Below are positions 18,863 to 29,275 of a DNA stretch of 64,000 nucleotides, one piece after another. The DNA comes from Mycoplasmatota bacterium (lineage in GTDB: Bacteria > Bacillota_I > Bacilli_A > Acholeplasmatales > Acholeplasmataceae): positions 1 to 64,000 of the forward strand of contig JANKMU010000004.1 of the NCBI GenBank assembly GCA_024650045.1, read 5' to 3'. The notes under the pieces were generated by a model. That model was given only the letters and a program-made list of their open reading frames with translations. It was not told the origin of the DNA and searched no databases. The translations under genes and the position numbers were made by a program. The number at the start of each line of letters is the position of its first letter. Positions within the stretch are counted from its first letter, which is position 1.

Positions 18863-19852
18863 GTGAAAGATTTAAAATTTGAAAAACCAACTGCAGTTGA
18901 TGAAATATCGGTAGACGGTAATAAAGGTAGATTTATTATTAAGCCACTTGAACGCGGTTATGGAATTACCTTAGGTAATGCATTAAGAAGAGTTTTATTA
19001 TCATCTTTACCTGGAGCCGCAATCGTTAATATCAAAATTGACGGTGTTGAACATGAATTTTCAACGATGGAAGGTGTTTTTGAAGATGTGATGGGAATTG
19101 TATTAAACTTGAAGAAAGTTATTTTCTCGGTTGAATCACAAGAACCAGATTTCGAACAAAAACTTGAACTTTATGCTGTTGGATCAGGAAAAGTAACTGC
19201 TGCAGATTTTAATCATGTTGATGGTGTTGATATAATCAACCCAGATCAAGTGATTGCTAATTTATCCGATACCGGAAGACTTTCTATGGAAGTTACAATC
19301 CGTCGTGGCGTAGGTTATGTCAATGCAGAAAAAAATAAAGTATTTAGTAAAAATGAAAAAAGCGTTATTCCTATAGATTCTATCTATACACCAGTCTCAC
19401 GTGTATCTTATCATGTTGAAAAGACAAGAGGAGATGCTGATGAGTTGATGTTAGACATTGAAACAAACGGAGCAATCGCTGCAAAAGAAGCATTAGCATT
19501 AGCATCTAAGATGTTAATTGACTATCTTAGTGTTATTGTTGAGATTAGTGAGCAAGCAGCTTCAGCTGACTTCATTTTTGAACAAGAAGAAGAACCGGTA
19601 AATAAAAAACTTGAAATGAAGATTGAACAATTAGATTTATCAGTGCGCCTTTTCAATAGTTTGAAACGCTCAGGTATTTATACGGTTGCTCAAATCATTC
19701 GTTTAACCGAAGAAGACGTTATGAGATTTAGAAGTTTAGGTAGAAAATCATTTAAGGAATTAAAAGAAAAACTAGCTGAACATGGTCTTGAATTTGATAA
19801 CACTTCAACCAAAGAATCAAAATTTCATTTAGACGATGAAGAGAAGGAGTAA
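18863..19852 (+). CDS. rpoA: RNA polymerase alpha subunit
   Basis: 329 aa from GTG 18863, after AAGGAGGG. The N-terminal dimerisation domain has LERGYGITLGNALRRVLLSS. An acidic linker (about 235-245) leads to the C-terminal domain (about 250-310) with LDLSVRLFNSLKRSGIYTV and RSLGRKSFKELKEKL, which binds UP elements and activators. Confidence 0.98.
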   Translation: MKDLKFEKPTAVDEISVDGNKGRFIIKPLERGYGITLGNALRRVLLSSLPGAAIVNIKIDGVEHEFSTMEGVFEDVMGIVLNLKKVIFSVESQEPDFEQKLELYAVGSGKVTAADFNHVDGVDIINPDQVIANLSDTGRLSMEVTIRRGVGYVNAEKNKVFSKNEKSVIPIDSIYTPVSRVSYHVEKTRGDADELMLDIETNGAIAAKEALALASKMLIDYLSVIVEISEQAASADFIFEQEEEPVNKKLEMKIEQLDLSVRLFNSLKRSGIYTVAQIIRLTEEDVMRFRSLGRKSFKELKEKLAEHGLEFDNTSTKESKFHLDDEEKE

Positions 19853-19855
19853 ATC

Positions 19856-20212
19856 ATGGCTTATAGTAGACTAAGACGCAATAGCGATCAAAGAAAAGCT
19901 TTACTTCGTGATCTTGTAACTGATATCATAATTAATGAACGTATTGTTACAACAGAAGCAAAAGCAAAAGAATTAAAAAAATTAGCTGATAAGATGGTTA
20001 CTTTAGCAAAAGAAGGTTCTTTAAGCTCAAGAAGACAAGCTGCTGAAACAGTACGCTTTGAAGAAGTTAAAGAAGGACAAAATGCTCTTCAAAAACTTTT
20101 TTCTGAACTAGGACCTCGCTACCAAGATAGAAATGGTGGCTATACTAGAATCATTAAAACAGTTCCAAGACGTGGCGATGCTGCGCCAATGGCAATTATT
20201 GAATTTGTTTAA
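19856..20212 (+). CDS. rplQ: 50S ribosomal protein L17
   Basis: 118 aa. [19 protein letters not shown] and the C-terminal [20 protein letters not shown]. It is the last gene of the superoperon, followed by a strong terminator. In Bacillus the ecfA-ecfA-ecfT-truA block follows here; in this window that block is at 31822. Confidence 0.98.
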   Translation: MAYSRLRRNSDQRKALLRDLVTDIIINERIVTTEAKAKELKKLADKMVTLAKEGSLSSRRQAAETVRFEEVKEGQNALQKLFSELGPRYQDRNGGYTRIIKTVPRRGDAAPMAIIEFV

Positions 20213-20230
20213 TTAGTATTTTTAAGAATA

Positions 20231-20260
20231 AACCCCATCCAATTATTGGAGGGGTTTTTT
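20231..20260 (+). terminator. terminator of the ribosomal superoperon
   Basis: AACCCC-TCCAA / TTGGA-GGGGTT hairpin with one bulged A, followed by TTTTTT. Confidence 0.92.
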
Positions 20261-20355
20261 ATATATCACAGTTAAACAAGTATATGTATGCATATCAAAA
20301 ATGAACGAATATATGCACTGAAGCCTAAATACCCGTATCCTTTAATAAATATCAC

Positions 20356-20384
20356 TTGTTATTTATAACAAAGCATATTACAAT
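20356..20384 (+). promoter_or_regulatory. promoter for endonuclease lipoprotein gene
   Basis: TTGTTA (20356-20361), a 17-nt spacer and TACAAT (20379-20384), 36 nt before the ATG. Confidence 0.65.
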
Positions 20385-20419
20385 AGATATGCACTCAATT
20401 ATATGAAAAGAGGAAGACA

Positions 20420-22174
20420 ATGAAAAAAGTACTTATTTTATTTGGAATAATCATTACATCATTTGCACTTTTTGCATGTGAGGAATATCAAACACATTCA
20501 ATTGATCAAGTGGTGAATTCGCTTGAAATTGAGTATTCAGATGGAGAGTCCATATCAAGTGTAGAATCGAATGTTATATTACCAACGAGTTCAGAATTAG
20601 TTAATATCGTCCAAATTGTTTGGGTAAGTTCAAACCCTGATATTATATCAAACCAAGGCATAGTGACACAACCTACTGATAGCGATACTACAGTTACTTT
20701 AACCCTGCATGTAAACATGGGTTCTGAGAGCAGAGTCAAAGATTTCGAACTTACAGTGTTAAGAACATATGTATATCATACGGTAACATTTGAGACCCAA
20801 GACCAAGAAGAATTACTTTCTATTGATGTTCTTGATGGTGAACAAGCTACAAGACCTGATGACCCCGTCAAAGAAGGTTTTGATTTTGTTGGATGGTTTT
20901 TACAAGAAGATTTAGAGAATCCATATTTGTTTATTACACCTATTACATCAAACATTACATTAATTGCTGTATTTGAAGAACAAGAAGTTATTGCCGAGTA
21001 TACTGTTAAGGTTTATTACCAAAATATAGAAGATGATTTATATGTATTAGGGGATACAGAGGTTTATCAAGATATCGTAGGTGAAACTGTTGCAGTTACA
21101 CCACAACTCGAAGGTTTTATTATAAATGATGAACTAAGCAATTTATCTGGTGTTGTAACTATAGATGATTTATTGTTGCTAGAAGTATATTTTGACCGAG
21201 AGATTTACACAGTTACATTCATTAGTGATGGCATTGAATTATATGAAGAGCAACTTAAATATGAATCTCCTATAACAAGTATCACCGACCCAGTAAAAGA
21301 AGGATATGATTTCATAGGTTGGACACTTATCAACAATGGAGTAACTCTGTTTGACTTTGGAACTCCAATTGCTGAAGATACAATATTATATGCAAAATGG
21401 CTAGCAAACGATGAATATACATACGAAGGTTATTATGAAGGCGCTGATGGGTTAACTGGATCAGAACTGACAACTTTTCTTCGTAATATAGTCACTTCCG
21501 GACTTATTGGTGTTGACTATGGTGAAGCGAGATATATTTTGGATGAAACAGATCAAGATCCAAATAATAGTAGCAGATTGATATTAGTATACTTAGGTAC
21601 ATCTGTATCAGGAACTTGGGATTTTGGTACAACATGGAATAGAGAACATGTGTGGCCTCAATCACTATTAGGATCAAGTGCTGATAATGCAACTGTAAAT
21701 CCTGCTTCTGACCTTCACAATTTGAAACCAGCAAATCCAAATGAGAACTCAAGTAGAAGTAATAAATATTTTGATAACGCTACAACAAGTTCATCTTATG
21801 AGCCTAGAGATGAGGTTAAAGGAGATATAGCACGTATACTATTTTTCATGGTAGTTAGATATGACTACTTGAATTTAGTTAATGGAGTTCCAGGCGTATA
21901 TCAAATGGGTAAACTTGATACACTGTTACAGTGGCATATAGAGGATCCTGTTGATGCATTCGAACAAAATAGGAACGATGTTATTTATAGTTATCAAAAC
22001 AATAGAAATCCTTTTATTGATCATCCTGAATTTGTAGAAAAAATATGGGGACCTATTACACTAAGTTCTGGCGAAACAATCACACTCGACTTTACACAAA
22101 TAGCGAGTGCTATTATAATAGATGTATATGTTGTTGAGTTATCAACAATCAAAAAAGAAAAATATATGATGTAA
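20420..22174 (+). CDS. secreted endonuclease I family lipoprotein
   Basis: Predicted 584 aa. A signal peptide ends in lipobox FALFAC (Cys20), so the protein should be anchored outside the membrane. Next come an Ig-like domain (about 28-112, WVSSNPDIISNQG) and two InlB-type repeats (about 115-190 and 270-335, with EGFDFVGW and EGYDFIGW). The C-terminal nuclease domain of the endonuclease I/YurI family (about 345-545) has TWNREHVWPQSLL near 403-415 and DLHNLKPANPNENSSRSN, the expected His and Asn catalytic region. It probably cuts extracellular nucleic acid. It is followed 14 nt downstream by the aldo/keto reductase gene. The last 35 residues match nothing I know. Confidence 0.9.
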   Translation: MKKVLILFGIIITSFALFACEEYQTHSIDQVVNSLEIEYSDGESISSVESNVILPTSSELVNIVQIVWVSSNPDIISNQGIVTQPTDSDTTVTLTLHVNMGSESRVKDFELTVLRTYVYHTVTFETQDQEELLSIDVLDGEQATRPDDPVKEGFDFVGWFLQEDLENPYLFITPITSNITLIAVFEEQEVIAEYTVKVYYQNIEDDLYVLGDTEVYQDIVGETVAVTPQLEGFIINDELSNLSGVVTIDDLLLLEVYFDREIYTVTFISDGIELYEEQLKYESPITSITDPVKEGYDFIGWTLINNGVTLFDFGTPIAEDTILYAKWLANDEYTYEGYYEGADGLTGSELTTFLRNIVTSGLIGVDYGEARYILDETDQDPNNSSRLILVYLGTSVSGTWDFGTTWNREHVWPQSLLGSSADNATVNPASDLHNLKPANPNENSSRSNKYFDNATTSSSYEPRDEVKGDIARILFFMVVRYDYLNLVNGVPGVYQMGKLDTLLQWHIEDPVDAFEQNRNDVIYSYQNNRNPFIDHPEFVEKIWGPITLSSGETITLDFTQIASAIIIDVYVVELSTIKKEKYMM

Positions 22175-22188
22175 AGGAGTGAATAAAA

Positions 22189-23172
22189 ATGAAGTACAGA
22201 ACTTTTGGAAAAACCGCAATAAAAGTTTCAGAAATTTCATTAGGAACATGGCAATTAGGTTCAAAATGGGGAGATCCAGTTGATCATGAGAAGGCACACT
22301 TAACATTAGAAACTGCCATACAAAACGGAATTAACTGTTTTGACACTGCTGACGTTTATCAAGGTGGATTAAGCGAAAAAATAATTGGTGAGCATATTAA
22401 GGATCTTGCAGTAAAGCCTTTCGTTATAACAAAAGTTGGTAGAAAGTTACCTAAACAGACAAAAGAGTTATATACAGAGGAAAGCATTAGGGGTTATATA
22501 AATGATAGTAGAAAAAATATGAACGTTGATTCATTAGATATGGTTTTACTACATTGCCCACCAACAGATGTATTTTACACTCCTGAGGTTTTCGAATTTA
22601 TGGATCAATTTAAAAAAGAAGGTTTAATCAAACATTATGGCGTTAGTGTAGAAAAAATAGAAGAAGGACTTAAAGCTTTAGATTATGATGGTGTAGATGC
22701 AATAGAAATCATTTTCAATATGTTTAGATTAAGACCAATAGAGACTTTTTTTGAAAAAGCAAAAGAAAAAAACGTCGGTGTCATTGTTAGAGTCCCACTA
22801 GCAAGTGGACTTTTAACAGGTAAATACCACGAACGTACAACATTTGGAGAACATGATCATCGAACATTTAATCGACATGGAGAAATGTTTGATAAAGGTG
22901 AAACCTTTTCAGGTGTTGACTATCATCTTGGGCTAAAAGCTGTAGAGAAGTTGAAAAAAGTTTTTAAAACAGAAAATCTAGTCCCATACGCACTCAGATG
23001 GATTTTAATGTTTGATGCAGTCAGTACTATTATTCCAGGAGCGAGTAGACCAGAACAAGTCACTGAGAATATCAAAGCTTCAGAGTTACCAATATTAACG
23101 GAAGAACAAATGAAATCAGTTCAAAAAATATATGACGAGTATATAAAAAAACCAGTACATTACTTATGGTGA
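22189..23172 (+). CDS. aldo/keto reductase
   Basis: Predicted 327 aa TIM-barrel NAD(P)H-dependent oxidoreductase. The catalytic tetrad is visible: Asp in NCFDTADVYQGG, Tyr in VYQGG, Lys in VITKVGRK and His in MVLLHCPP. The substrate is unknown. AAAGGAG precedes ATG. Probably read through from the endonuclease gene. Ends at a terminator shared with the converging ABC operon. Confidence 0.92.
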   Translation: MKYRTFGKTAIKVSEISLGTWQLGSKWGDPVDHEKAHLTLETAIQNGINCFDTADVYQGGLSEKIIGEHIKDLAVKPFVITKVGRKLPKQTKELYTEESIRGYINDSRKNMNVDSLDMVLLHCPPTDVFYTPEVFEFMDQFKKEGLIKHYGVSVEKIEEGLKALDYDGVDAIEIIFNMFRLRPIETFFEKAKEKNVGVIVRVPLASGLLTGKYHERTTFGEHDHRTFNRHGEMFDKGETFSGVDYHLGLKAVEKLKKVFKTENLVPYALRWILMFDAVSTIIPGASRPEQVTENIKASELPILTEEQMKSVQKIYDEYIKKPVHYLW

Positions 23173-23201
23173 TTAGAAATAACAAACTAAGTTATACAAG
23201 A

Positions 23202-23228
23202 AAAAGAGGGAAAATTTCCCTCTTTTTT
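23202..23228. terminator. bidirectional terminator
   Basis: Near-perfect stem AAAAGAGGGAAA / TTTCCCTCTTTT with A tract on one side and T tract on the other. It serves the convergent reductase (+) and ABC permease (-) genes and reaches the permease stop. Confidence 0.88.
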
Positions 23229-24832
23229 CATGCTTTCATTTTTGATAATAAATTTGATGAATTCTTTCGGATATAATAGATGAAAAATAATGATAAAAGA
23301 ATATTCAAGATAATCATAAATATAACAATAATGCTTAAATTAAACAAATCATTAAGCAAATAAAATAAAACACCATTCAAAATCATAGCAGTAAAACCAC
23401 CAAACACCCCCAGTAAAGCACCAGCACTTTGCTTAATAACTTCTACCTCATTTACAAAATCAAACTTTGGCACATGCAAATTAATGATTGCATCCATCGA
23501 TGAAATGGTTATTGTAAATATTGAGAATAGAACAATTAATAGCAGTTGATTAACAATTGATATGCCTAGAGTATAACCAAATATAATCATGCTAAAGATG
23601 GCTATTGGTAATGCTAACAATATATTAAACAAAATCTTTGATAAAACAATTGTCTCGGATTCAATAGGTAAACTTTTTACAATCCAAAAGTTTTTACCTT
23701 CAAGAGATAAACTTATTGCTGGTGTATATGTCATAGATATACTAAAACCAATTAATATCATAATCATAATCTCAATGTCTAGTCCAACACCAATAATCTC
23801 ACTCAAGGATGCTTCCAATTGAGTCTTATAAAAAAGACTAGCGATTGACAAGACAATCATAATGACGGGGCCAAGACCAGCATTCACCGCATAAAGTGTA
23901 ATACTGAAGAATTTTTTGAACTCTTTTTGAACTAATGCCATCAGCACAGACCGTTGTTGGTATTTAATAACACTTCCATTTTTTCTAGTGTTGGATCGGA
24001 TACCCTTTTGATTGGTTTGATGAACAATACCTTGTATAAAATACACAAATATTCCAAACAATAATGCATGTGAACAAACAAGGAGTATTAAATCGATAAC
24101 ATTGTGATCATGAATTGAGTTCATGAACCATTTAAAAGGAGGATATGCATTTGTAATACCAGCAAATAACTCTATTTGCCCAGTTAAAGGATTCACATCA
24201 ACATCATTGATTGAAAAAGTAAACATAAAAATACCTATGAATACAGCAAACATAATGATGATGTTTATAATCTTATTTTTTCTAAATCGAGATGTTATAA
24301 TCGCGATGAGAAGTGAAATTAATGTCATAACAATAAATGGTACAAGCGGAACAAAGATAAAAGCAATCAAATAATACAAAATACTCAATATTGAGAAACC
24401 AGTCCAATAAAAATAAGAAAAGGCAATTGGCAATGTAAAGATAAAACTAGAAACATATAACATGGTTAATAGAACTGTAATCTTAGCCATAAGGATGGTT
24501 CTTGGATGAATTGGTAAGGGGGATAAAATATCATAGTCCTTATAATAGAACAATGAGCCACTCGCTCTGAGTAATACAATAATGATTGCTAAACCTAAAG
24601 AATAAATCGTCAAAAAACTTAATAATATTTTAGGTTGACCCATATCACTCAATATTCTTCCTAAATCAAAAAACATATAACCAAACGCACCAACAAAAAC
24701 TGCAATTGCATATATAATAGCAAGTCCAATCAAAACTGCTTTAACTTTTGATTTTTTTGTATCAAACCCCATCAGTCGTTTGAGGGAAAAATTCTCTTTG
24801 AAAAATAGTTTTACAAGTGATTTATACATCAT
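23228..24832 (-). CDS. ABC-2 type transporter permease
   Basis: Predicted 534 aa with about a dozen hydrophobic segments and a long hydrophilic N-terminal stretch (MMYKSLVKLFFKENFSLKRL). Its start overlaps the stop of the ATPase gene (ATGA), so the two form an exporter. The substrate is unknown. The size fits the large permeases of Firmicute ABC-2 exporters. Confidence 0.85.
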   Translation of the reverse strand: MMYKSLVKLFFKENFSLKRLMGFDTKKSKVKAVLIGLAIIYAIAVFVGAFGYMFFDLGRILSDMGQPKILLSFLTIYSLGLAIIIVLLRASGSLFYYKDYDILSPLPIHPRTILMAKITVLLTMLYVSSFIFTLPIAFSYFYWTGFSILSILYYLIAFIFVPLVPFIVMTLISLLIAIITSRFRKNKIINIIIMFAVFIGIFMFTFSINDVDVNPLTGQIELFAGITNAYPPFKWFMNSIHDHNVIDLILLVCSHALLFGIFVYFIQGIVHQTNQKGIRSNTRKNGSVIKYQQRSVLMALVQKEFKKFFSITLYAVNAGLGPVIMIVLSIASLFYKTQLEASLSEIIGVGLDIEIMIMILIGFSISMTYTPAISLSLEGKNFWIVKSLPIESETIVLSKILFNILLALPIAIFSMIIFGYTLGISIVNQLLLIVLFSIFTITISSMDAIINLHVPKFDFVNEVEVIKQSAGALLGVFGGFTAMILNGVLFYLLNDLFNLSIIVIFMIILNILLSLFFIYYIRKNSSNLLSKMKA

Positions 24833-25542
24833 GATTCGTTAGCCAGCTCCATGAAAATATTTTCAAGCGACTGATTAGCTATAATATCTTGAGTATTCCC
24901 TTTAGCAACGATTTTTCCTTGCTTGATAATAGCAACTTTATTACATAATTTTTCAACAACTTCTAGTACATGGGTAGAGAAAAATATGGATACTCCCTGA
25001 CTACACATATCTGTAAAAATTTGTTTTAACTGATAACTTGCTTTTGGATCTAGACCGACGAACGGTTCGTCTAGCAAAAATAATTTCGGTTTATGAATGA
25101 GTGCACTAATAATTACTAGTTTTTGTTTCATACCATGCGAATATGATGAAATAGGATTGTTTAAAACATCGATAATTTCAAACAATGTTGCATATTTATC
25201 AATTTCACGTTTTCTTTGATCTAAATCAATTTTAAAAACATCGGAGATAAACTCTAAATACTGTATTCCAGTCAAAGATTCGTAAATGTCTGGATTGTCG
25301 GGAATGTATGAAATAATTTTCTTAACCTCAAGTGGTTCTGTTTTGATTGAGTGGCCGTCAACCAATATATCACCAGAATCAAAATCAATGATTCCTGCAA
25401 TAGATTTGAGTAGTGTTGTTTTTCCAGCTCCATTATGCCCCACAAACCCAAAAATATCGCCCTTTTCAATAGTCAAATCTATGGAATCACAAGCCTTTTT
25501 GACCCCATCATAACTCTTTGAAACATTTTTAATCAACAACAT
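24829..25542 (-). CDS. ABC transporter ATP-binding protein
   Basis: Predicted 237 aa from ATG 25542, 6 nt after GAGGTG; an in-frame GTG at 25551 is rejected. Walker A GHNGAGKTT, signature SYSHGMKQK (LSGGQ variant), Walker B LFLLDEP, H-loop FFSTHVL. Partner of the permease downstream with a 4-nt overlap. Confidence 0.93.
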   Translation of the reverse strand: MLLIKNVSKSYDGVKKACDSIDLTIEKGDIFGFVGHNGAGKTTLLKSIAGIIDFDSGDILVDGHSIKTEPLEVKKIISYIPDNPDIYESLTGIQYLEFISDVFKIDLDQRKREIDKYATLFEIIDVLNNPISSYSHGMKQKLVIISALIHKPKLFLLDEPFVGLDPKASYQLKQIFTDMCSQGVSIFFSTHVLEVVEKLCNKVAIIKQGKIVAKGNTQDIIANQSLENIFMELANES

Positions 25543-25568
25543 AATAAACACCTCACATTTCTTATATA

Positions 25569-27185
25569 TTATAAATCAATTGACTGATCAATTAAATCTT
25601 TCGGTAATTTTCGATGAGAAATAATAAAACAAGTTTTATTTGTTAAAGACTTAATTGATGCAAATATACTCTTTTCAGTTTCGGGATCTAGTGCAGAGGT
25701 TATTTCATCAAGCAATAGTATTGGTGAGTTATTGAGCAGCGCTCTTGCAATAGCTAGACGTTGTATTTGCCCTTCGGAAAGACCAAATCCCTTTTCTCCA
25801 AGCATTGTATCGAAACCATCAGGTAGTTCCTGAATCAAATCATATATACAAGCTATTTTGCAGGCTTGAATAAGATTTTCTTCAGTTGATTTTTGATATA
25901 GTTCTAGATTTTCTTTTATTGTTCCTGAAAGCATTAGATTACCCTGAGGAACATAACTAAACAGATGTCTAGTTGTTGCATCACAAAGATACTTATCTTT
26001 ACCTTTAGTAAAAAAAATAAATCCTTCTTGAGGTTGATATAAACCTAATAACAATTTGAATAATGTAGTTTTACCTTTTCCACTTTCCCCATGAACATGA
26101 ATAAAACTGCCTTTTTTAATTTGACATGTTAACTTTTCAATAATGTATTGATGCGCATATTTGAAACCTAAATCTTCAATAATTAAAGATTCAAACTCAG
26201 TGTGTTCATTGATTGTATGGAATTCTTCAGGTTCAAATTGATCAATCATCATCAGCCTTTCTGCAGAAGCAGTCATGGCATGATATTTTGGTACCAACTG
26301 AGACAATCCACTAAATGGTGATTGGATATGTTGAACAAGCTGAATCATCGCAGTTAGGGTACCAAACGTGATGATATTTTCTTGCAATCGAGTCGCACCA
26401 AAAATAATGGCGAAAGCATATCCAAATGCAAAGAAGATGTGCATATCACTCGATGCAAAAATATTGAAGACTTGTTTTTTTCGTAGTGCTTTAAAATGCA
26501 GTAATTGTAATTTAGAAAGCTTTTCAGTCATTAATTGCTCCGCTTCAAAAGATTTAATCACTGGAATATTTTCTAATGACTCTTGCATAAGGCTTCTCAA
26601 ATTAGCTTCAGCATTTTGAAGTGCATGATGTCTTTTTTTCATTTCGAAACTAATGACTCTGCTGAAAATAAAAAGGATTAAGCCAAAAGCTGCGAACATT
26701 AAGGCAAATAAGTGATCTAAAATATATAATAGAGCGAATGCACCAGCAAATCTAGCAATAAAAAATATCAGTTTAGGTATAACATCAATTATTCCCTCAC
26801 TTAGAGTTTCTACATCACTATTCAAATAGTTCATCATCACACCTGAGTGATGCTTAGTTGTATCTTTTAGTCGGGCTCCCAGTATTTTTGAAAACAATGA
26901 TTTTTTAATTTGAATGTTTGATTGGCCTAAATAGTAAGTTCTTAAGTATTGGTTGACTCCAGAAGTTACGATTTGCAACACAATAATTGATGAAATAATA
27001 ATTGCACTTGTTAAGAAAAGTGATTGTTGGCCATCAACAGCAGCATCAATTGTTTGTTTAGAAAAGAATGCAAAAAGGATTGCAGTCAAGCTTAAGATAA
27101 GACTTAAACATGACAACAAAATAATAGGAACCTTAAGACCTTTCATGTTTTTCGATATAAAAAGTTTTGTAGAACTCTTTCGCAT
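25569..27185 (-). CDS. ABC exporter, fused permease and ATPase
   Basis: Predicted 538 aa from ATG 27185 with GAGGAAA upstream. Six membrane segments (about 20-300) are followed by an ATPase domain: Walker A GESGKGKTT, signature GLSEGQIQR (a Glu in place of Gly), Walker B ILLLDEITSALD, H-loop IISHRK. Half-transporter of the type I exporter family, probably a homodimer since no partner gene is adjacent. The substrate cannot be told. Confidence 0.9.
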   Translation of the reverse strand: MRKSSTKLFISKNMKGLKVPIILLSCLSLILSLTAILFAFFSKQTIDAAVDGQQSLFLTSAIIISSIIVLQIVTSGVNQYLRTYYLGQSNIQIKKSLFSKILGARLKDTTKHHSGVMMNYLNSDVETLSEGIIDVIPKLIFFIARFAGAFALLYILDHLFALMFAAFGLILFIFSRVISFEMKKRHHALQNAEANLRSLMQESLENIPVIKSFEAEQLMTEKLSKLQLLHFKALRKKQVFNIFASSDMHIFFAFGYAFAIIFGATRLQENIITFGTLTAMIQLVQHIQSPFSGLSQLVPKYHAMTASAERLMMIDQFEPEEFHTINEHTEFESLIIEDLGFKYAHQYIIEKLTCQIKKGSFIHVHGESGKGKTTLFKLLLGLYQPQEGFIFFTKGKDKYLCDATTRHLFSYVPQGNLMLSGTIKENLELYQKSTEENLIQACKIACIYDLIQELPDGFDTMLGEKGFGLSEGQIQRLAIARALLNNSPILLLDEITSALDPETEKSIFASIKSLTNKTCFIISHRKLPKDLIDQSIDL

Positions 27186-27582
27186 ATGGTTTCCTCACAT
27201 GCTTATATTTTAACACGTTTTATATTTCAAATATTCAATGCATATTGAATTTTGTAGAAATTTGAAATGATATAGTATTTCACGCGTATAAAACAAATCG
27301 ATTTCACGAGAAAGTACATAATAAGTATCGAATAACATTATTGAAATCAAAAAATAGGTTAAAAATTATACTCAAAATAACTCACATAAAGTGATTATAC
27401 AGAAACTTTAGGTAAATGAAGGTTTCAGTTATCATCAAAGTAAATTTACAATAAATATTGATTATGTCCAAAATATGTTCGAAAATGAACCATAGTGAAT
27501 GACTCTCTTATTTTATCTATCTAGGTTGTGATTTGGCGTTAATCAGTGTATAATTAACACTAAAGAAGGAAGGTACAAATAC
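27186..27582. other. long non-coding spacer between divergent genes
   Basis: About 400 nt of AT-rich sequence without a credible gene. It holds an inverted repeat ATTCAAT-GCAT-ATTGAAT (27233-27250) about 50 nt upstream of the ABC exporter start and the pepF promoter at its right end. Nothing else was recognised. Confidence 0.7.
27526..27554 (+). promoter_or_regulatory. promoter of oligoendopeptidase gene
   Basis: TTGTGA (27526-27531), a 17-nt spacer and TATAAT (27549-27554). GTTAAT (27538-27543) and ATTAAC (27553-27558) form an inverted repeat across the -10 region that could be an operator. Confidence 0.8.
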
Positions 27583-29274
27583 ATGAAATTTAATGATTAT
27601 AAGTATGAAAGACCCAATCTTGAAGAAATCAAAAAAGAGATTGAAGAACAGTTAAATCTTATTGGCACAGATGAAGACTTACAAACAGAAGTTCAAGCTG
27701 TTCATAAAGTGTTTGCTATTAACGATAAATTAAATACTATGGGAACATTAGTATCTATTCGTAACAGTGTTGATACAACGGATGAGTTCTATGAACAAGA
27801 ACAAGAATTTTTTGATGAAAACACACCACATTTAAGACAATATGAACATCAATTTAACGAAAAAGTTCTTGCTTCTAAAAATAGAAAAGGTCTTGAAAAG
27901 GAGTTTGGCAAACTTATTTTCTTAAGAGGTGAACTTGCACAAAAAACTTTTAAACCAGAAATTATTCCTGAAATGCAAAAGGAAAACAAGTTAACAACAG
28001 AATACGGAAAACTCATCGCTTCAGCTAAAATTGAATTTCAAGGTGGGACCTATAACTTAAGTCAAATGGCGCCATTTATTCAAGATAAAAATAGAGAAAC
28101 ACGCCATCAAGCACAATTAGCTGTTTCCAAATTTTTCGCTGATAATGAAACTCAGTTTGATAGAATTTACGACGATATGGTTAAAGTTCGTCATGAAATG
28201 GCAAAAAAATTAGGTTACGAAAACTTTATTCAACTTGGTTATGATCGTTTTGGAAGAACTGATTATACTGCAGAGGATGTTAAAAATTATAGAGACCAAA
28301 TCTATTCAGATATTGTTCCACTAGTCACAGAGTTAACTGAAAGAAAAGCTAAACGATTAGGTATTGAAAATCCCAAGTCGTATGACTTAGCATTATCATT
28401 TTTATCGGGTAATCCGACACCTAAAGGAAATCGCGAATGGCAAGTAGCAATCGCAAAAAATATGTATGAAGAAATGTCTCCAGAGACATCTGAGTTTTTT
28501 AATTTTATGCTAGATCGTGAATTGTTAGACCTAGATAGCAAATCAGGAAAACAAGGTGGTGGCTATTGTACATATATTCCAGAGTATCGCTCACCATTTA
28601 TTTTTGCTAATTTTAATGGGACATCTCATGATGTTGATGTGTTGACTCACGAAGCAGGACATGCATTCCAAGTTTATCAAAGTAGAGATCAAATTCCTGA
28701 GTATCGTTGGCCAACTATGGAAGCTGCAGAAATCCATTCAATGAGTATGGAGTTCTTAGCATGGCCATGGATTGATCAGTTCTTTAAAGAAGATACTCAA
28801 AAATATAAGTTTAATCATTTAGCGGGTGCTGTGTCATTTTTACCATATGGTGTCTTGGTTGATGAGTTCCAACATCATATTTACGAAAAACCTGAACTTA
28901 CACCAGATGAAAGAAAAGCATTATGGAGAAAATTAGAGAAGAAATATATGCCATATAAAGATTATGGTGATGATAAGTTTATGGAAAAAGGAACTTTCTG
29001 GTTTAGACAAGGACATATTTTTCATGCACCATTCTATTATATCGATTATACATTAGCTCAAATATGTGCTTTCCAATATTGGATAAAACATCAAGAAAAT
29101 AGAGAAGAAGCACTAAAGAGTTATTTAGATTTATGTCGTCTTGGAGGGTCAAAAAGTTTCTTAGGACTTGTAGAAACTGCCAAGCTTAAAAATCCATTTA
29201 TTAGTGGAACCGTAAAGGAAATCGTCAAACCTATTCGAGGATATCTTGATAGTATAGATGATACAAAACTATAA
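27583..29274 (+). CDS. pepF: M3 family oligoendopeptidase (PepF-like)
   Basis: Predicted 563 aa cytoplasmic zinc metallopeptidase. The HExxH site is in VLTHEAGHAFQVYQ, and the third ligand Glu is likely in AAEIHSMSMEF shortly after. The length fits the shorter M3 oligoendopeptidases. Degrades imported or internal peptides. GAAGGAAGG precedes the ATG. Confidence 0.93.
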   Translation: MKFNDYKYERPNLEEIKKEIEEQLNLIGTDEDLQTEVQAVHKVFAINDKLNTMGTLVSIRNSVDTTDEFYEQEQEFFDENTPHLRQYEHQFNEKVLASKNRKGLEKEFGKLIFLRGELAQKTFKPEIIPEMQKENKLTTEYGKLIASAKIEFQGGTYNLSQMAPFIQDKNRETRHQAQLAVSKFFADNETQFDRIYDDMVKVRHEMAKKLGYENFIQLGYDRFGRTDYTAEDVKNYRDQIYSDIVPLVTELTERKAKRLGIENPKSYDLALSFLSGNPTPKGNREWQVAIAKNMYEEMSPETSEFFNFMLDRELLDLDSKSGKQGGGYCTYIPEYRSPFIFANFNGTSHDVDVLTHEAGHAFQVYQSRDQIPEYRWPTMEAAEIHSMSMEFLAWPWIDQFFKEDTQKYKFNHLAGAVSFLPYGVLVDEFQHHIYEKPELTPDERKALWRKLEKKYMPYKDYGDDKFMEKGTFWFRQGHIFHAPFYYIDYTLAQICAFQYWIKHQENREEALKSYLDLCRLGGSKSFLGLVETAKLKNPFISGTVKEIVKPIRGYLDSIDDTKL

Positions 29275-29275
29275 G

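Noticed and set aside
27186-27582. Small gene or RNA in the long spacer before pepF
   Set aside because: No open frame with a ribosome-binding site and no convincing structured RNA beyond one short inverted repeat.
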